Assembly (NCBI RefSeq): GCF_005938385.1
Contig: NZ_VCRA01000027.1
Location: 1-64,000, forward strand
DNA: 64,000 nt
Direction: 5' to 3'
Origin: Paenibacillus mesophilus
Lineage (GTDB): Bacteria; Bacillota; Bacilli; Paenibacillales; NBRC-103111
Shown: positions 7,993-16,709 of the stretch, in pieces
Layout of the letters: the number at the start of each line of letters is the position of its first letter
How positions within the stretch are numbered: the first letter of the stretch is position 1
Program-made: the position numbers and the translations under genes
The notes under the pieces: generated by a model
Seen by the model: the letters and a program-made list of their open reading frames with translations, nothing else
Told to the model about the DNA's origin: nothing
Databases searched by the model: none

Positions 7993-8334
7993 TCATTTCT
8001 TATTGATTTCAACGAGAATATTGTAAGTTTTCTTCAAATCTTGATCAGTAAGATCAAGAAGCAACACTATAATCTCCCGCAATGTCTCGTTCTTGGACCC
8101 CGGAGCCGAAAACTGCTTCCCGTACTCAAAAAACTCATATAAATCCACGTCGAGTGCAACGGCTATCTTCTCCAAGCTCTGGATCGTCACATTGCGTTCC
8201 CCGCGTTCTACAGCGCCTATGTAAGAGTGATGCGTTTCGGCCAGATCGGCCAACTGCTCCTGAGTCAGTTTTTTTGCTTTTCGAATATCTCTGACTTTCG
8301 CTCCTATAAAACGAAGGGCTTCGTTTGCCATCAT
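7993..8334 (-). CDS. XRE-family transcriptional regulator
   Basis: 113 residues. A Cro/C1 helix-turn-helix covers about residues 10-65 (VRDIRKAKKLTQEQLADLAE, THHSYIGAVERGERN, SLEKIAVALDVDLYEFFEY), followed by a short helical tail. GAGGTG precedes ATG 8334. It may act on its own A+T-rich upstream region. It points toward the toxin-antitoxin operon but shares no promoter with it, so a role in that system is not shown. Confidence 0.85.
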   Translation of the reverse strand: MMANEALRFIGAKVRDIRKAKKLTQEQLADLAETHHSYIGAVERGERNVTIQSLEKIAVALDVDLYEFFEYGKQFSAPGSKNETLREIIVLLLDLTDQDLKKTYNILVEINKK

Positions 8335-8752
8335 TTTTACACCTCAATAGAAGTGTAGACAAATATTGAAAAGTAATTAACAGTATTATGAAAATCAAAC
8401 ATAATAATTGTACTTATACGAACAATTATTATATAATAGACTTAACAATATATTACTGAATGCCCTTACAACTTGTTAGAGCAGCAAGCAATGTTTCGCC
8501 AACGCCTGTAAGGTTAAGTTTACTGTAAGGATAACATTATTTAGGCCTCTAAATGATTAGACAATGCTAAGGTAGGAACCGATCCGCTTGCATGAGGTCG
8601 CGAATAGGAAAGGAGTGGGACTGACCGTCAACCCGTCCGAAGGAAAAGATAAGAATAGCCGGGGATACCTTTTTCGTTGAAAAAAACGGAAAATGGAACT
8701 AACAACAAGGCGCGGACAGCGGATGACGGACGGATCGAAGGAGTGGATGGAA
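8335..8752. other. A+T-rich intergenic region with inverted repeats
   Basis: No gene was recognised. CCTTACA (8464-8470) faces TGTAAGG twice (8507-8513 and 8524-8530), and ATTTAGGCCTCTAAAT forms a palindrome near 8539-8554. The first 200 bases are very A+T rich and probably hold the XRE promoter. The part after 8580 is of normal composition and would contain the HD-GYP promoter. No known riboswitch core was seen. Confidence 0.5.
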
Positions 8753-9415
8753 ATGAAGCTGGAACTTATCGAACAACAAGCTGCAGCGATGGCGAAGCTG
8801 GAGCCGCAGGCGGATTTTTTGCTCAAACGATTGAAACGACACCATGCCCCCACCTATCGGCAAAGCTTGCTTACGGCCCACCACACGCTGCAATTGGCGA
8901 AGGCACTAGGTTATACCGACAAGGAACAGCAGGTGCTTTATCGGACCGCACTGCTGCATGATATCGGCAAGCTGCATATATCGCGCGACATTCTCGACAA
9001 TCGGCACCGGCTGTATGATGGAGCTTTGCTGCAGCTGCAAGAGCACCCGAAGCTTGGGGCGGGCATTTTGGAGTCGTTTATCGCAAGCGGCGAGGTCGAT
9101 GGGGAAGCGGTGCTGCATCATCACGAGAATTTGGACGGAACCGGATATCCGTTCGGTCTCACCTGGAAGTCGATTTCGCTGAATGCCCGCATTCTGAGAA
9201 TCGCGAGCAACTATACGACATTGACGGATGAACGGACCTCGATCGGGCTAAGTCACCAAGAAGCGCTCGAGGAGCTGTACTGCTGGAGCGATGTGCTGTT
9301 CGATGCCGAGCTGGTCGAGCTGATGAACCATCTTTACCGTGAGCATGTCCAATCAAAGCGGGAGAAGGAGGATGCAGGCTATGATGTCTCTGTTAAACGA
9401 AATCGAAATTCTTAG
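8753..9415 (+). CDS. HD-GYP domain protein, probable c-di-GMP phosphodiesterase
   Basis: 220 residues. The metal-binding pair is in TALLHDIGKLHIS, the downstream motif HHENLDGTGYPFGL is the GYP signature, and AHHTLQLAKALGY supplies the first histidine. HD-GYP proteins linearise cyclic di-GMP. No sensor domain is attached, so the protein is small and cytosolic. AAGGAG at 8738-8743 fits ATG 8753 best, while an ATG at 8693 lacks such a site. The Spo0E-like gene starts inside its 3' end, which suggests coupled expression. Confidence 0.85.
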   Translation: MKLELIEQQAAAMAKLEPQADFLLKRLKRHHAPTYRQSLLTAHHTLQLAKALGYTDKEQQVLYRTALLHDIGKLHISRDILDNRHRLYDGALLQLQEHPKLGAGILESFIASGEVDGEAVLHHHENLDGTGYPFGLTWKSISLNARILRIASNYTTLTDERTSIGLSHQEALEELYCWSDVLFDAELVELMNHLYREHVQSKREKEDAGYDVSVKRNRNS

Positions 9416-9557
9416 ACGGAAGCTGCACCGGGAGGCTGATCGACATGGTGATTTGACTCATTTCTGCGTTGTACGGATCAGCCAGCAACTGGACAAGAAA
9501 CTGAACGAATACGAGCGGACGCGGCGCGATTGGGGCCGGGCGGCCGGGAGCCGGTAG
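9381..9557 (+). CDS. Spo0E-like aspartyl-phosphate phosphatase
   Basis: 58 residues with the Spo0E pattern: LNEIEILRRKLHREAD, a short loop, then VVRISQQLDKKLNEYER. The SQxLD motif is the family hallmark. Such proteins dephosphorylate Spo0A~P and delay sporulation. ATG 9381 sits 9 bases after AAGGAGG, whereas upstream ATGs are badly spaced. The overlap with the HD-GYP gene points to joint regulation of sporulation and cyclic di-GMP turnover, an inference from position only. Confidence 0.82.
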   Translation: MMSLLNEIEILRRKLHREADRHGDLTHFCVVRISQQLDKKLNEYERTRRDWGRAAGSR

Positions 9558-9585
9558 GAGGACTATGAGCGGGAACTTTTTTTCT

Positions 9586-9643
9586 AAACCGTCCTGATTG
9601 TGTTATCGTTAGAAGTAACGATGCGCAGTCAAGACGGTTTTTA
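9586..9643 (+). terminator. Terminator after the Spo0E-like gene
   Basis: AAACCGTC pairs with GACGGTTT, enclosing a second hairpin (CGTTA-GAAG-TAACG), then TTTT. Confidence 0.75.
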
Positions 9644-9682
9644 TGTTTCGTTCTATATGAAGTCCGGTGACTTAGTGAGCGG

Positions 9683-9805
9683 AGGGTCTGAAATGATGCT
9701 GTAGAAGTGTGAGCGGTCGCATTTGTTTCCGGATTTTCACCGAATATGGGCGTATTGAATCAAAAAATCTGGAAACAACGGCGATCGGAAGCATATTTCA
9801 GACCC
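9683..9805. repeat. Long imperfect palindrome of about 120 bp
   Basis: GGGTCTGAAATGATGCT (9683-9699) pairs with AGCATATTTCAGACCC (9790-9805), and inside it GTTTCCGGATTTT pairs with AAAATCTGGAAAC. It fills most of the gap before the ABC transporter genes and contains no ORF. It could be a MITE-like relic or a structured RNA. Confidence 0.7.
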
Positions 9806-9851
9806 GTAGCGGAGTTATCGCCGGCCTTCTAGGCAAAGGAGCTACTCAATT

Positions 9852-10550
9852 ATGGAACTGCTGAAGGTGAATATTGAGCAAGCCGGCTATGAAGAGCGCG
9901 ACAACGTCATCCGGAACGTGGCGTTTACGCTTGAAGCCGGTCAACTGGTCGGACTGATTGGGCCGAACGGCGCCGGGAAAAGCACGACGATCAAAGCGAT
10001 ATTGGGCTTGATCAAGCGGACGAAGGGAGAGGTCAGCTTCTCCGGGCCGCTCGGGACGTACGCTTACATTCCCGAGCATCCGATCTTATACGAGGAGCTT
10101 ACACTGTGGGAGCATCTGGAGCTGGCCGCGGCCGCATACGGTTTGGCGGAAGGCGAGTTCCGGGAACGGGCCGAAGAGCTGCTCGCCCAATTCAAGCTCG
10201 GCGATGTTCGGCATCATCTGACCACTTCCTTCTCCAAAGGGATGCAGCAGAAGGTGATGCTCATTATCGGCTTTCTGACCAAGCCGGACGTCTATATCGT
10301 GGACGAGCCGTTTATCGGACTTGATCCGAAGGCGACGAAGGAGCTGCTTGAAACGTTGAACGAGGAAAGACGGCGCGGGGCGGCAATTTTAATGTCCACG
10401 CACGTACTCGATACGGCGGAGCGGATTTGCGATTCCTTCGTGCTGCTGAACGGCGGGGAAGCGGTCGCGCAGGGGGATCTGGAGCAGATCCGGCAGGAGT
10501 GCGGGATGCCCGGGGCTACGCTGTTCGAATGCTTTCATACGTTGACTTGA
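9852..10550 (+). CDS. ecsA: ABC transporter ATP-binding protein, EcsA-like
   Basis: 232 residues. Walker A GPNGAGKST, a signature region reading SFSKGMQQK, Walker B VYIVDEPFIGLD and the switch histidine in STHVLD are all intact. AAGGAG precedes ATG 9852. The next gene encodes an EcsB-like membrane partner 13 bp downstream. EcsAB in Bacillus affects protein secretion, intramembrane proteolysis and competence. The transported substrate is not known from sequence. Confidence 0.85.
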   Translation: MELLKVNIEQAGYEERDNVIRNVAFTLEAGQLVGLIGPNGAGKSTTIKAILGLIKRTKGEVSFSGPLGTYAYIPEHPILYEELTLWEHLELAAAAYGLAEGEFRERAEELLAQFKLGDVRHHLTTSFSKGMQQKVMLIIGFLTKPDVYIVDEPFIGLDPKATKELLETLNEERRRGAAILMSTHVLDTAERICDSFVLLNGGEAVAQGDLEQIRQECGMPGATLFECFHTLT

Positions 10551-10563
10551 GCGGAGGGGCGGC

Positions 10564-11781
10564 ATGATCGATGCGAGGAAATTATTCAGGCGAAGGCTGA
10601 TCTCGGAGTGGCGGTTTCAGTATCGGGTATGGAAAATGGCCGTCGACTGGACGGTAGCGCTGTATATCGTCATTCCCGCTTTATTGGTCGCCGGGTATCA
10701 GTATGTTTCGTGGTGGGGGGATATGCCGGGATGGGGGCGAGCCGTACCGGAAACGGCTTGGCTTATCGTTCTGTACATTTCGTGCGGACTCGGTTCGCTG
10801 CGATTATTTTTGGAGGAAGCGGATCAATTGTTTCTGCTTCGCAACGCGGAGTGGATGAGGCGGTTGAAGGGCAGCGGGCTCGGTTATTCGCTTTCGGTCC
10901 GGGTATTCCTGTCGCTGATTGCGGTTGGATTCCTTTCGCCTTTTCTTGTCCAGGTACACGGGTACGGCACGTTCAGGCTGGTGCTGTTGGCAGCGTTGAC
11001 GGTAGCAGCCGGGGCGCATATGCTGCTTGCGAATCGGATTATTGCGCTAAGGCTGTCCCGCTTCCTCGGCTGGTTCGCCAGTGCGGGGGCTTTCATCGTC
11101 CTTGGCATTATGTTCGTGATCGCAGGCAGAGCGGAGGCGGCCTGGCTATGGGCGGCTGCATGGACGGCGCTGCTGGCGGTTTCCACTTGGTTTCTCGCCA
11201 AGATGAGGTTGACGATGTCGCATACGTTTTATCAGGATGTGGCCTACGAGTCCGATCAGCGGATGAAGTTCGCCGCACTGCTGATGGGCCAGGTCGTTCC
11301 GAAGCCATCGAAAATTTTGAAACGGACCAAGCCGCTTGTGCTTAGCAATTCGCGTACTTTATTCCGCAAGCGTACCCCCGATCGCGTGCTGGCGGAGACA
11401 ATCTTCAAATCTTTTTTCCGGAGCGGCACTCAAGTGAGGCTGTATGTGCAATTTACGCTTGCATGCAGTTTCGGGCTGATGCTGATGCCGGTTGCGGTTA
11501 AGTGGTTGTTCTGGCTCGGCGTATCGCTTCCGCTCGCTTATTGGGTCAAAATGTATGGCAAGGAAGTGCAGGGGGCCGCGTTCGTGAAGCTGTTCCCGTG
11601 GCGGGATGAAGACCGTGCGAAGGCGATTCGCAAAGCGACGCCGCTGCTGTTCGTTCCGGCCTATGCGCTGGCAGGTTTGGCGCTCGGTTGGTCAGCCTAT
11701 GGACTATTGGCGGGGATTGCGCTCATTCCGGCCGGCTGGGTTATCGGGTATGTAATGGGGGAATTGTTCAACGCATGGTAG
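10564..11781 (+). CDS. ecsB: ABC transporter membrane protein, EcsB-like
   Basis: 405 residues with many membrane spans (for example WTVALYIVIPALLVAGYQYV, AFIVLGIMFVIAG, WLFWLGVSLPLAYWVKMYG). The N-terminal basic stretch ARKLFRRRLISEWRFQYRVW and the overall pattern fit EcsB. Its position right after the ATPase gene indicates one transporter complex. No periplasmic-type binding protein accompanies it, as expected for this exporter-like type. Confidence 0.8.
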   Translation: MIDARKLFRRRLISEWRFQYRVWKMAVDWTVALYIVIPALLVAGYQYVSWWGDMPGWGRAVPETAWLIVLYISCGLGSLRLFLEEADQLFLLRNAEWMRRLKGSGLGYSLSVRVFLSLIAVGFLSPFLVQVHGYGTFRLVLLAALTVAAGAHMLLANRIIALRLSRFLGWFASAGAFIVLGIMFVIAGRAEAAWLWAAAWTALLAVSTWFLAKMRLTMSHTFYQDVAYESDQRMKFAALLMGQVVPKPSKILKRTKPLVLSNSRTLFRKRTPDRVLAETIFKSFFRSGTQVRLYVQFTLACSFGLMLMPVAVKWLFWLGVSLPLAYWVKMYGKEVQGAAFVKLFPWRDEDRAKAIRKATPLLFVPAYALAGLALGWSAYGLLAGIALIPAGWVIGYVMGELFNAW

Positions 11782-11870
11782 GCGAATCGGCGGCAATGCG
11801 AATAAGGAAGCAATAGGAGGAATATCCTATAGGCTGATACCTATTCCATCTTGATGAAAGAGGGGCTTTC

Positions 11871-12290
11871 ATGAGTCAGGCACCGATCTTTTTCGAGTTC
11901 CCGGATTCGGCCTCCGCCGCGATCGCGTTCGATACGCTGTCCGAGCTCGGCTACCATGCCCATGCGACAGGGCGGGGGGACAAACCGGGCGTCCAGCTGT
12001 ATATCGACCATAACGATCTTACCTCCGCGCTGGAGATCGCTCAGGCTAACGGAGGCGTATTGATGAACACCGAGACGACGTCGGCGGAATCCGAATCGTA
12101 CAGCTTGGCGTACGGGCTGGACTCCGTTCCGATTCCGGCGCATGTCGTCAACGAGGATTGGCCGGAGTCGTATTATACGTCGGCAGAAGGCGGCACAATC
12201 GGTTCGGCGGACGAATCCGGGGCCGATCCCGGTATGTTTGATCCGTCGGGAGACGATTACGACCACTTCTCGGCCGGTGTTCGGCTGTAA
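11871..12290 (+). CDS. Hypothetical acidic protein
   Basis: 139 residues, unrecognised. AGAGGGG precedes the ATG. The first 60 residues (IFFEFPDSASAAIAFDTLSE and YIDHNDLTSALEIAQANGG) look like a small alpha/beta ferredoxin-like fold. The remainder is acidic, rich in S, G and D and probably disordered. No signal peptide or membrane segment. It has its own terminator and lies 89 bp after ecsB, so it may be a separate unit. Confidence 0.7.
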   Translation: MSQAPIFFEFPDSASAAIAFDTLSELGYHAHATGRGDKPGVQLYIDHNDLTSALEIAQANGGVLMNTETTSAESESYSLAYGLDSVPIPAHVVNEDWPESYYTSAEGGTIGSADESGADPGMFDPSGDDYDHFSAGVRL

Positions 12291-12307
12291 GTGGCCGGCG
12301 TTGAACG

Positions 12308-12335
12308 AGGGCACCTTAAGGGTGCTCTTTTTTTT
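12308..12335 (+). terminator. Terminator
   Basis: AGGGCACC-TTAA-GGGTGCTC followed by eight T bases. Confidence 0.9.
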
Positions 12336-12360
12336 GTGCAGCTCGGGCGCCGGGCAGCGA

Positions 12361-12620
12361 TTCTATTTACGTAAATAGCGGCAATTATTGCGCTTATTTT
12401 TGGTAAAGAGTGATGACCAGGGAAATAGAGGAAAAAACCGACCTTATTTCGGTCGAATCCCTATTAATGGAGTGATTTGAAGCCCAAAACGACTGAAATA
12501 GATGCAAAAATTTCCGCTATTCTCGGAAGGTAGAGGTAAACGGCGTCCATAGCGTCGTTTTTTTCCGCTATTCGGAAGTCGATATTCGGGAGCCGTCCCC
12601 TTTCCTGAAAGGGGATTGTT
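12361..12620. repeat. Intergenic region with several short palindromes
   Basis: The 460-bp gap before the amidohydrolase has no gene. It holds CTATTTACGTAAATAG (perfect palindrome), CGACC-TTATTT-CGGTCG inside AGGGA/TCCCT arms, TTCCG-CTATTCT-CGGAA, and AACGGCG-TCCATA-GCGTCGTT followed by a T run. The motif TTCCGCTATTC appears twice. These look like clustered REP-type elements. Confidence 0.5.
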
Positions 12621-12753
12621 TTGTGATGTGAAAAATAGAAAAATGATTGAATCGTTCACTATTGGTTTCATATGTTCATGGTCCTAATCCCTTTAATTTA
12701 TTAAAATAACAATTGAAACCGGATGTTATTCACTACAGCAAAGGGGAATTTCT

Positions 12754-13812
12754 ATGATTGAAAAATTAAAAGTGATCGATTGTGATATTCATAATGCGTT
12801 GAGGAGCCCCCGCGACTTGCTCCCGTATTTGGAGGAGCCGTGGAAAAGCCGGGTCGCCCGCTCGGGTCTCGGCTTGATGTACTCCGGGTACTACAGCCCG
12901 GTCGGCGTCGGCCGGAAAGATGCCGTCCCTCCGGGTGGAGGGATGGAAGGCTCGGACCCCGCCTTCGCGGCGAAGCAGCTGATGGACCCGTACAACGTGG
13001 AGTACGGCATCTTGACCAGCAATTTGTTCAGCATATCCGTCGGACACGATCCGGATTACGCGGCGGCGCTTGCGAGCGCCTACAACGATTTCATGATCGA
13101 GCATTGGTTAAGTGCGGACAGCCGCTTTAGAGGATCGCTGCTCGTCTCCTTCCTCGATCCGCTTCTCGCGGCGAAGGAAATCGACCGGCTCGGCCAGCAT
13201 CCCGGCATCGTCCAAGTCGTCATGAGCAGCGCTACGCGCATGCCGCTGGGGCAGAGATACTACCATCCGATTTATGAGGCGGCGGCGCGCAACGGTTTGC
13301 CTGTAGCGATTCATCCCGGAGCGGAGGGCGCGGGGCAATCGAATCCGCCGTCGGCGGCCGGATATCCGACGTGGTATCTCGAATGGCATACGAATTTGTC
13401 GCAAAACTTTATGGCTCAGCTGACGAGCATCGTCTGCGAAGGGGTATTCGAGAAGTTTCCGTCGCTCGAATTCGTATTTATCGAAGGGGGTGTCGCCTGG
13501 CTGCCGCATTTGATGTGGCGTCTGGACAAAAATTATACGGCTCTGCGCGCCCAAGTGCCTTGGCTGAAAAAAATGCCCAGCGCCTACATCCGCGAGCATT
13601 GCCTGTTTACGACGCAGCCGATCGAGGAGCCGAAAAACCAGAACCATCTGAAGGCGATCTTCGAAATGATGGACGCCGAACACGTCTTGATGTATTCGAG
13701 CGACTATCCGCACTGGGACTTCGACGCCCCGGACCAAATATTGAGATGGCTGACGCCCGAGGCGAGAGAGCGCATTTTCTACTCCAACGCGAAGCGGCTG
13801 TACAACCTGTAA
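12754..13812 (+). CDS. Amidohydrolase family protein (ACMSD-like)
   Basis: 352 residues of the amidohydrolase-2 type. The N-terminal metal motif is degenerate (IDCDIHN; usual form DxHxH). Later elements PVAIHPGAEG, VFIEGGVAWLPHLMWRLDKNY and MYSSDYPHWDFD are typical of the ACMSD/LigI group of decarboxylases and hydrolases, where the last D binds metal. AAGGGG precedes ATG 12754. The Rieske gene 16 bp downstream suggests an operon for degradation of an aromatic or related compound. The exact substrate is not evident. Confidence 0.82.
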   Translation: MIEKLKVIDCDIHNALRSPRDLLPYLEEPWKSRVARSGLGLMYSGYYSPVGVGRKDAVPPGGGMEGSDPAFAAKQLMDPYNVEYGILTSNLFSISVGHDPDYAAALASAYNDFMIEHWLSADSRFRGSLLVSFLDPLLAAKEIDRLGQHPGIVQVVMSSATRMPLGQRYYHPIYEAAARNGLPVAIHPGAEGAGQSNPPSAAGYPTWYLEWHTNLSQNFMAQLTSIVCEGVFEKFPSLEFVFIEGGVAWLPHLMWRLDKNYTALRAQVPWLKKMPSAYIREHCLFTTQPIEEPKNQNHLKAIFEMMDAEHVLMYSSDYPHWDFDAPDQILRWLTPEARERIFYSNAKRLYNL

Positions 13813-13828
13813 GAGAGGGAGCGGGGAA

Positions 13829-14179
13829 ATGACCGTACATTATGTAGACGAAGCCGGGCAAATTCCGGAAGGCCAGCACCGCATGTATGAAATCGACGGC
13901 AAGTCGATCGGGGTCTATAACGTCAAGGGTGAATATTACGCCATCCTTAACTATTGCCCTCACCAAGGGGCGCAGCTGTGCAAAGGGCCGGTATGCGGCA
14001 CCACGCTGCTCTCCCCGGTATACGAATACGAATACGGGAAACAAGGGGAGATCGTCCGCTGTCCGTGGCACGGATGGGAGTTCGATATCCGGACGGGAAA
14101 ATCGCTCGTGGAGGGCAAGTCGAGGCTGCGGCGATACGCTGTAATCCATGAGAACGGCAAGATCGGCATCGAGGTGTGA
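13829..14179 (+). CDS. Rieske [2Fe-2S] ferredoxin-type protein
   Basis: 116 residues. Cluster ligands are in CPHQGAQLC and CPWHGWEFD, the CxH and CxxH motifs of Rieske proteins. A loop between them is longer than usual (CGTTLLSPVYEYEYG). With no oxygenase catalytic domain, it would be an electron carrier for an oxygenase encoded elsewhere or a partner of the upstream hydrolase. GAGCGGGG precedes ATG 13829. Confidence 0.87.
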   Translation: MTVHYVDEAGQIPEGQHRMYEIDGKSIGVYNVKGEYYAILNYCPHQGAQLCKGPVCGTTLLSPVYEYEYGKQGEIVRCPWHGWEFDIRTGKSLVEGKSRLRRYAVIHENGKIGIEV

Positions 14180-14186
14180 GCATCGG

Positions 14187-14221
14187 GAAGCCTGAGGCGC
14201 CGGCATGGAGCTTCAGGCTTC
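14187..14221. terminator. Bidirectional hairpin between convergent genes
   Basis: GAAGCCTGA (14187-14195) pairs with TCAGGCTTC (14213-14221) between the Rieske gene and the convergent AraC gene. T runs are poor on both sides. Confidence 0.5.
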
Positions 14222-14272
14222 AGCTTCTCGAACGGACGTGCAAACTACTCTGCGATCCGTATACGCTTCCGG

Positions 14273-15079
14273 CTAGCGGCCTATCTTCGGCAGCGGCAGG
14301 AGCGTGATCGGCTGGCCTTTCTGGACGGCCAGGGGGACGAGTCCGGTCACTTTTTTGAACACGCGGTGGAAGTGAGATTGCTCGCAGTATCCGAGATGAT
14401 CGGATATTTCCGCTATCGTCATCTTGCTGTTTTTCAACAGCTCGCATGCTACGGAAATTTTCACCTGGTGGATGTAATCGATCGGGGTCTGGCCGAGCGT
14501 TTCCTTGAACAGCTTGGTCACGTGATTGGGCGAGCGCTCGATATAGTCGGCGAGATCGGACAAACGGATCGCTTTGCAATGGTTATGGACGATATAATTT
14601 TGCAGCCGGGTCATCAAATCGAGCTTGATCGCGGAGCTGCGCTGCTTGTGCGAATCCTGGATCATCCAGCCGAGCATCTCCGAGAGAATGCCTTCGCATA
14701 TTAGCTCGAAGCCGGGAGTCCGGTTGAACCACTGCAGCAGCAGGGTGGAGAACCTTTGCTTGAAATAATTTCCGTTATGGATTTTGCAAGTGAAGCAGCC
14801 GTTTTCCCGCAACGGATCCAAGAGTGTATCCGCATGCCCGGACGATGTGAAGTGGGCCGAATATTTCTGGTGCGGGTCTTTGTCGTTATGGCAGGAGCGG
14901 CTCGTACCAGACGGGATGAACAAAGCTTCTCCTTGCCGCAGCTCGACGACTTGGTCGAGCAGCTCGTAAATGACCGTACCGCTCGTCACGTAAATCAGAA
15001 TATGGTGGTGCACCTTCTTCGGTTCGATTTTCCACTTCTCGATTCGATCGTCATAAAGAACGGACTTGATCGACAGCAT
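14273..15079 (-). CDS. AraC-family regulator, module 1
   Basis: 268 residues. An N-terminal cupin-like sensing domain (HHHILIYVTSGTVIYELLD, ELRQGEALFIPSGTSR) is followed by two C-terminal helix-turn-helix motifs (IRLSDLADYIERSPNHVTKL and IAEISDHLGYCEQSHFHRVF). AGGGGGA precedes ATG 15079. It is divergent from the binding-lipoprotein genes, sharing a 240-bp intergenic region, so it probably activates them in response to a sugar. Confidence 0.88.
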   Translation of the reverse strand: MLSIKSVLYDDRIEKWKIEPKKVHHHILIYVTSGTVIYELLDQVVELRQGEALFIPSGTSRSCHNDKDPHQKYSAHFTSSGHADTLLDPLRENGCFTCKIHNGNYFKQRFSTLLLQWFNRTPGFELICEGILSEMLGWMIQDSHKQRSSAIKLDLMTRLQNYIVHNHCKAIRLSDLADYIERSPNHVTKLFKETLGQTPIDYIHQVKISVACELLKNSKMTIAEISDHLGYCEQSHFHRVFKKVTGLVPLAVQKGQPITLLPLPKIGR

Positions 15080-15223
15080 ATACGGGTCCCCCTGTTCCTT
15101 CAGCGGTCATAAAACGATTGATTCATCCACAAAGTACAGCTATCGTTCATTGATCGTACAATCAGGTGTATATTAAGATTATAGCAAGATTTCGAATAAT
15201 TATGGAGATCGAAGAGGAGTGAA

Positions 15224-15310
15224 ATGTTAATTGATTGGGAGGTGAAGCGGCCTTCTAAGGAGCCAATTACAAGTAAAATGAATGCGTTTACAAAAATAGG
15301 CTGGGAGTGA
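15224..15310 (+). CDS. Possible 28-residue leader ORF before the binding lipoprotein
   Basis: ATG 15224 follows GAAGAGGAG at good spacing and reads MLIDWEVKRPSKEPITSKMN then AFTKIGWE. Its stop at 15308-15310 lies 7 bases before the ATG of the lipoprotein gene, so its last codons supply the downstream ribosome binding site (GGGAGTGA). This would couple translation of the two. It is unrecognised and could also be a chance ORF. Confidence 0.45.
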   Translation: MLIDWEVKRPSKEPITSKMNAFTKIGWE

Positions 15311-15317
15311 TTTCCGA

Positions 15318-16646
15318 ATGGCGGCAAAAGAGGGGTATTGGAGGGTAAAAGGTTCGCTCGCGCTTCTCGTCGTGACAGCGCTGCTGCTTACGGCTTGTAC
15401 GGGCAAGGACGAGTTGGGCAAGAAAGAAACGGAAGCGGCCAAGCCCAAGGATCCCGTAGAGCTCTCGATCTGGCAAACGGTACTGAACGTAAGCGAAGAG
15501 CAGTTCAAGCAGGAGTACGGCAACAAAATCAAGGAGAAGTTCCCCGAGGTGACGCTGCGCTTCATCCCTTATACGGGGAAAGGATCGGCGATCCAGGATT
15601 TGATCGCGGCCGGCCAAATGCCGGACATCGTTTACGCTTCGGTGGGCCATGTGTTCTTCGGCGTGCTCGACCCGCAGCTGCAGTACGATATGACGGAGCT
15701 GATCAAGAAAAACCAATTCGATCTGGCCCGCTTCGATCCGGCGCTGATCGAACGGCAAAAGCAGATGGCGAAGGGCGGGATTTACGGGCTTCCGACGTCG
15801 ATGGACACGCTGGTGCTGTATTACAACAAAGATATTTTCGATAAATTCGGCTTGGCTTACCCGAAGAACGGCATGACTTGGGACGAAACGTATGAGCTCG
15901 CGAAGAAGCTGAACCGCAACGAAGCGGGAGTGTCTTACCGCGGATTCGGGATGGCGACCGGCGCGATGTTTACCGTCAATCCGCTCTCGCTCCAGTCCGT
16001 CGATCCGGCTGGGGATAAGGCGAGGTTCGCGACCGACGAAGGGTTCAAGAAGCTGCTCGACAATTTCTCGAGGTTCTACAAAACACCCGGCAACGAAGTG
16101 AACGCGCAAAACGTTACTTTGGCCAAGCAGCGGGAGCTGTTCGACAAAGAAAAAGTGACGGCGATGTTCGTCAACACGGGGGCGTTCGCTTCCTCGACTT
16201 ACAAGGACACGATGAATTGGGACGTCGTATCGCTGCCGTCGTTCACCGAGACGCCGGGTGTAGGCTCGCAGCCGATCCCGACCTATTTCTACATTACGAA
16301 CCAGAGCAAGAAGAAGGACAAGGCGTTCGAGGTGATCTCGTACCTCACCTCCGACGAGTTTCAGCAATTTTCCACCAAGCAGGGCAAGTTCACTTCGCTC
16401 ACCGACAAGACGATCCGGAGCACGTTCGGCGACGATATTCCGTTTTTCAAAGGGAAAAACGTCAAAGCGATGTTCCCGGTCAAAAACGCGGCTCCGACAC
16501 CTTTGACGAAGTACGATAGTGTGGCGCTGGCGAGCCTTGGCACGCAATTCGACCAAGTCATCATCGGTCCGAAGGACATCAATACGGCATTGCGCGACGC
16601 AGCGGAGGACGCGAATAAGAAGATCGAGACGGAGAAAGGGAAGTGA
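15318..16646 (+). CDS. Extracellular solute-binding lipoprotein (family 1), module 1 copy A
   Basis: 442 residues. A lipoprotein signal ends in LLTAC, with C the likely lipidated residue. The mature part has the family-1 sugar-binding pattern: AAGQMPDIVYAS, GGIYGLPTS, LYYNKDIFDKFGL, GMTWDETYELAKKL and a C-terminal INTALRDAAEDANKKIETE. The closest group appears to be the YtcQ/LplA-type oligosaccharide binders. No ABC permease or ATPase gene is nearby. It shares its layout and much sequence with the next gene, so the two are paralogues. Confidence 0.9.
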   Translation: MAAKEGYWRVKGSLALLVVTALLLTACTGKDELGKKETEAAKPKDPVELSIWQTVLNVSEEQFKQEYGNKIKEKFPEVTLRFIPYTGKGSAIQDLIAAGQMPDIVYASVGHVFFGVLDPQLQYDMTELIKKNQFDLARFDPALIERQKQMAKGGIYGLPTSMDTLVLYYNKDIFDKFGLAYPKNGMTWDETYELAKKLNRNEAGVSYRGFGMATGAMFTVNPLSLQSVDPAGDKARFATDEGFKKLLDNFSRFYKTPGNEVNAQNVTLAKQRELFDKEKVTAMFVNTGAFASSTYKDTMNWDVVSLPSFTETPGVGSQPIPTYFYITNQSKKKDKAFEVISYLTSDEFQQFSTKQGKFTSLTDKTIRSTFGDDIPFFKGKNVKAMFPVKNAAPTPLTKYDSVALASLGTQFDQVIIGPKDINTALRDAAEDANKKIETEKGK

Positions 16647-16709
16647 CTGGCGGTATATGGCCGGATGTGGGCCGAACGGTCCGAGGATGAGAGCGAAAGG
16701 GAGATGGGA

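Noticed and set aside
8460-8752. Cyclic di-GMP riboswitch upstream of the HD-GYP gene
   Set aside because: The conserved core sequences of class I and II riboswitches were not found in the region.
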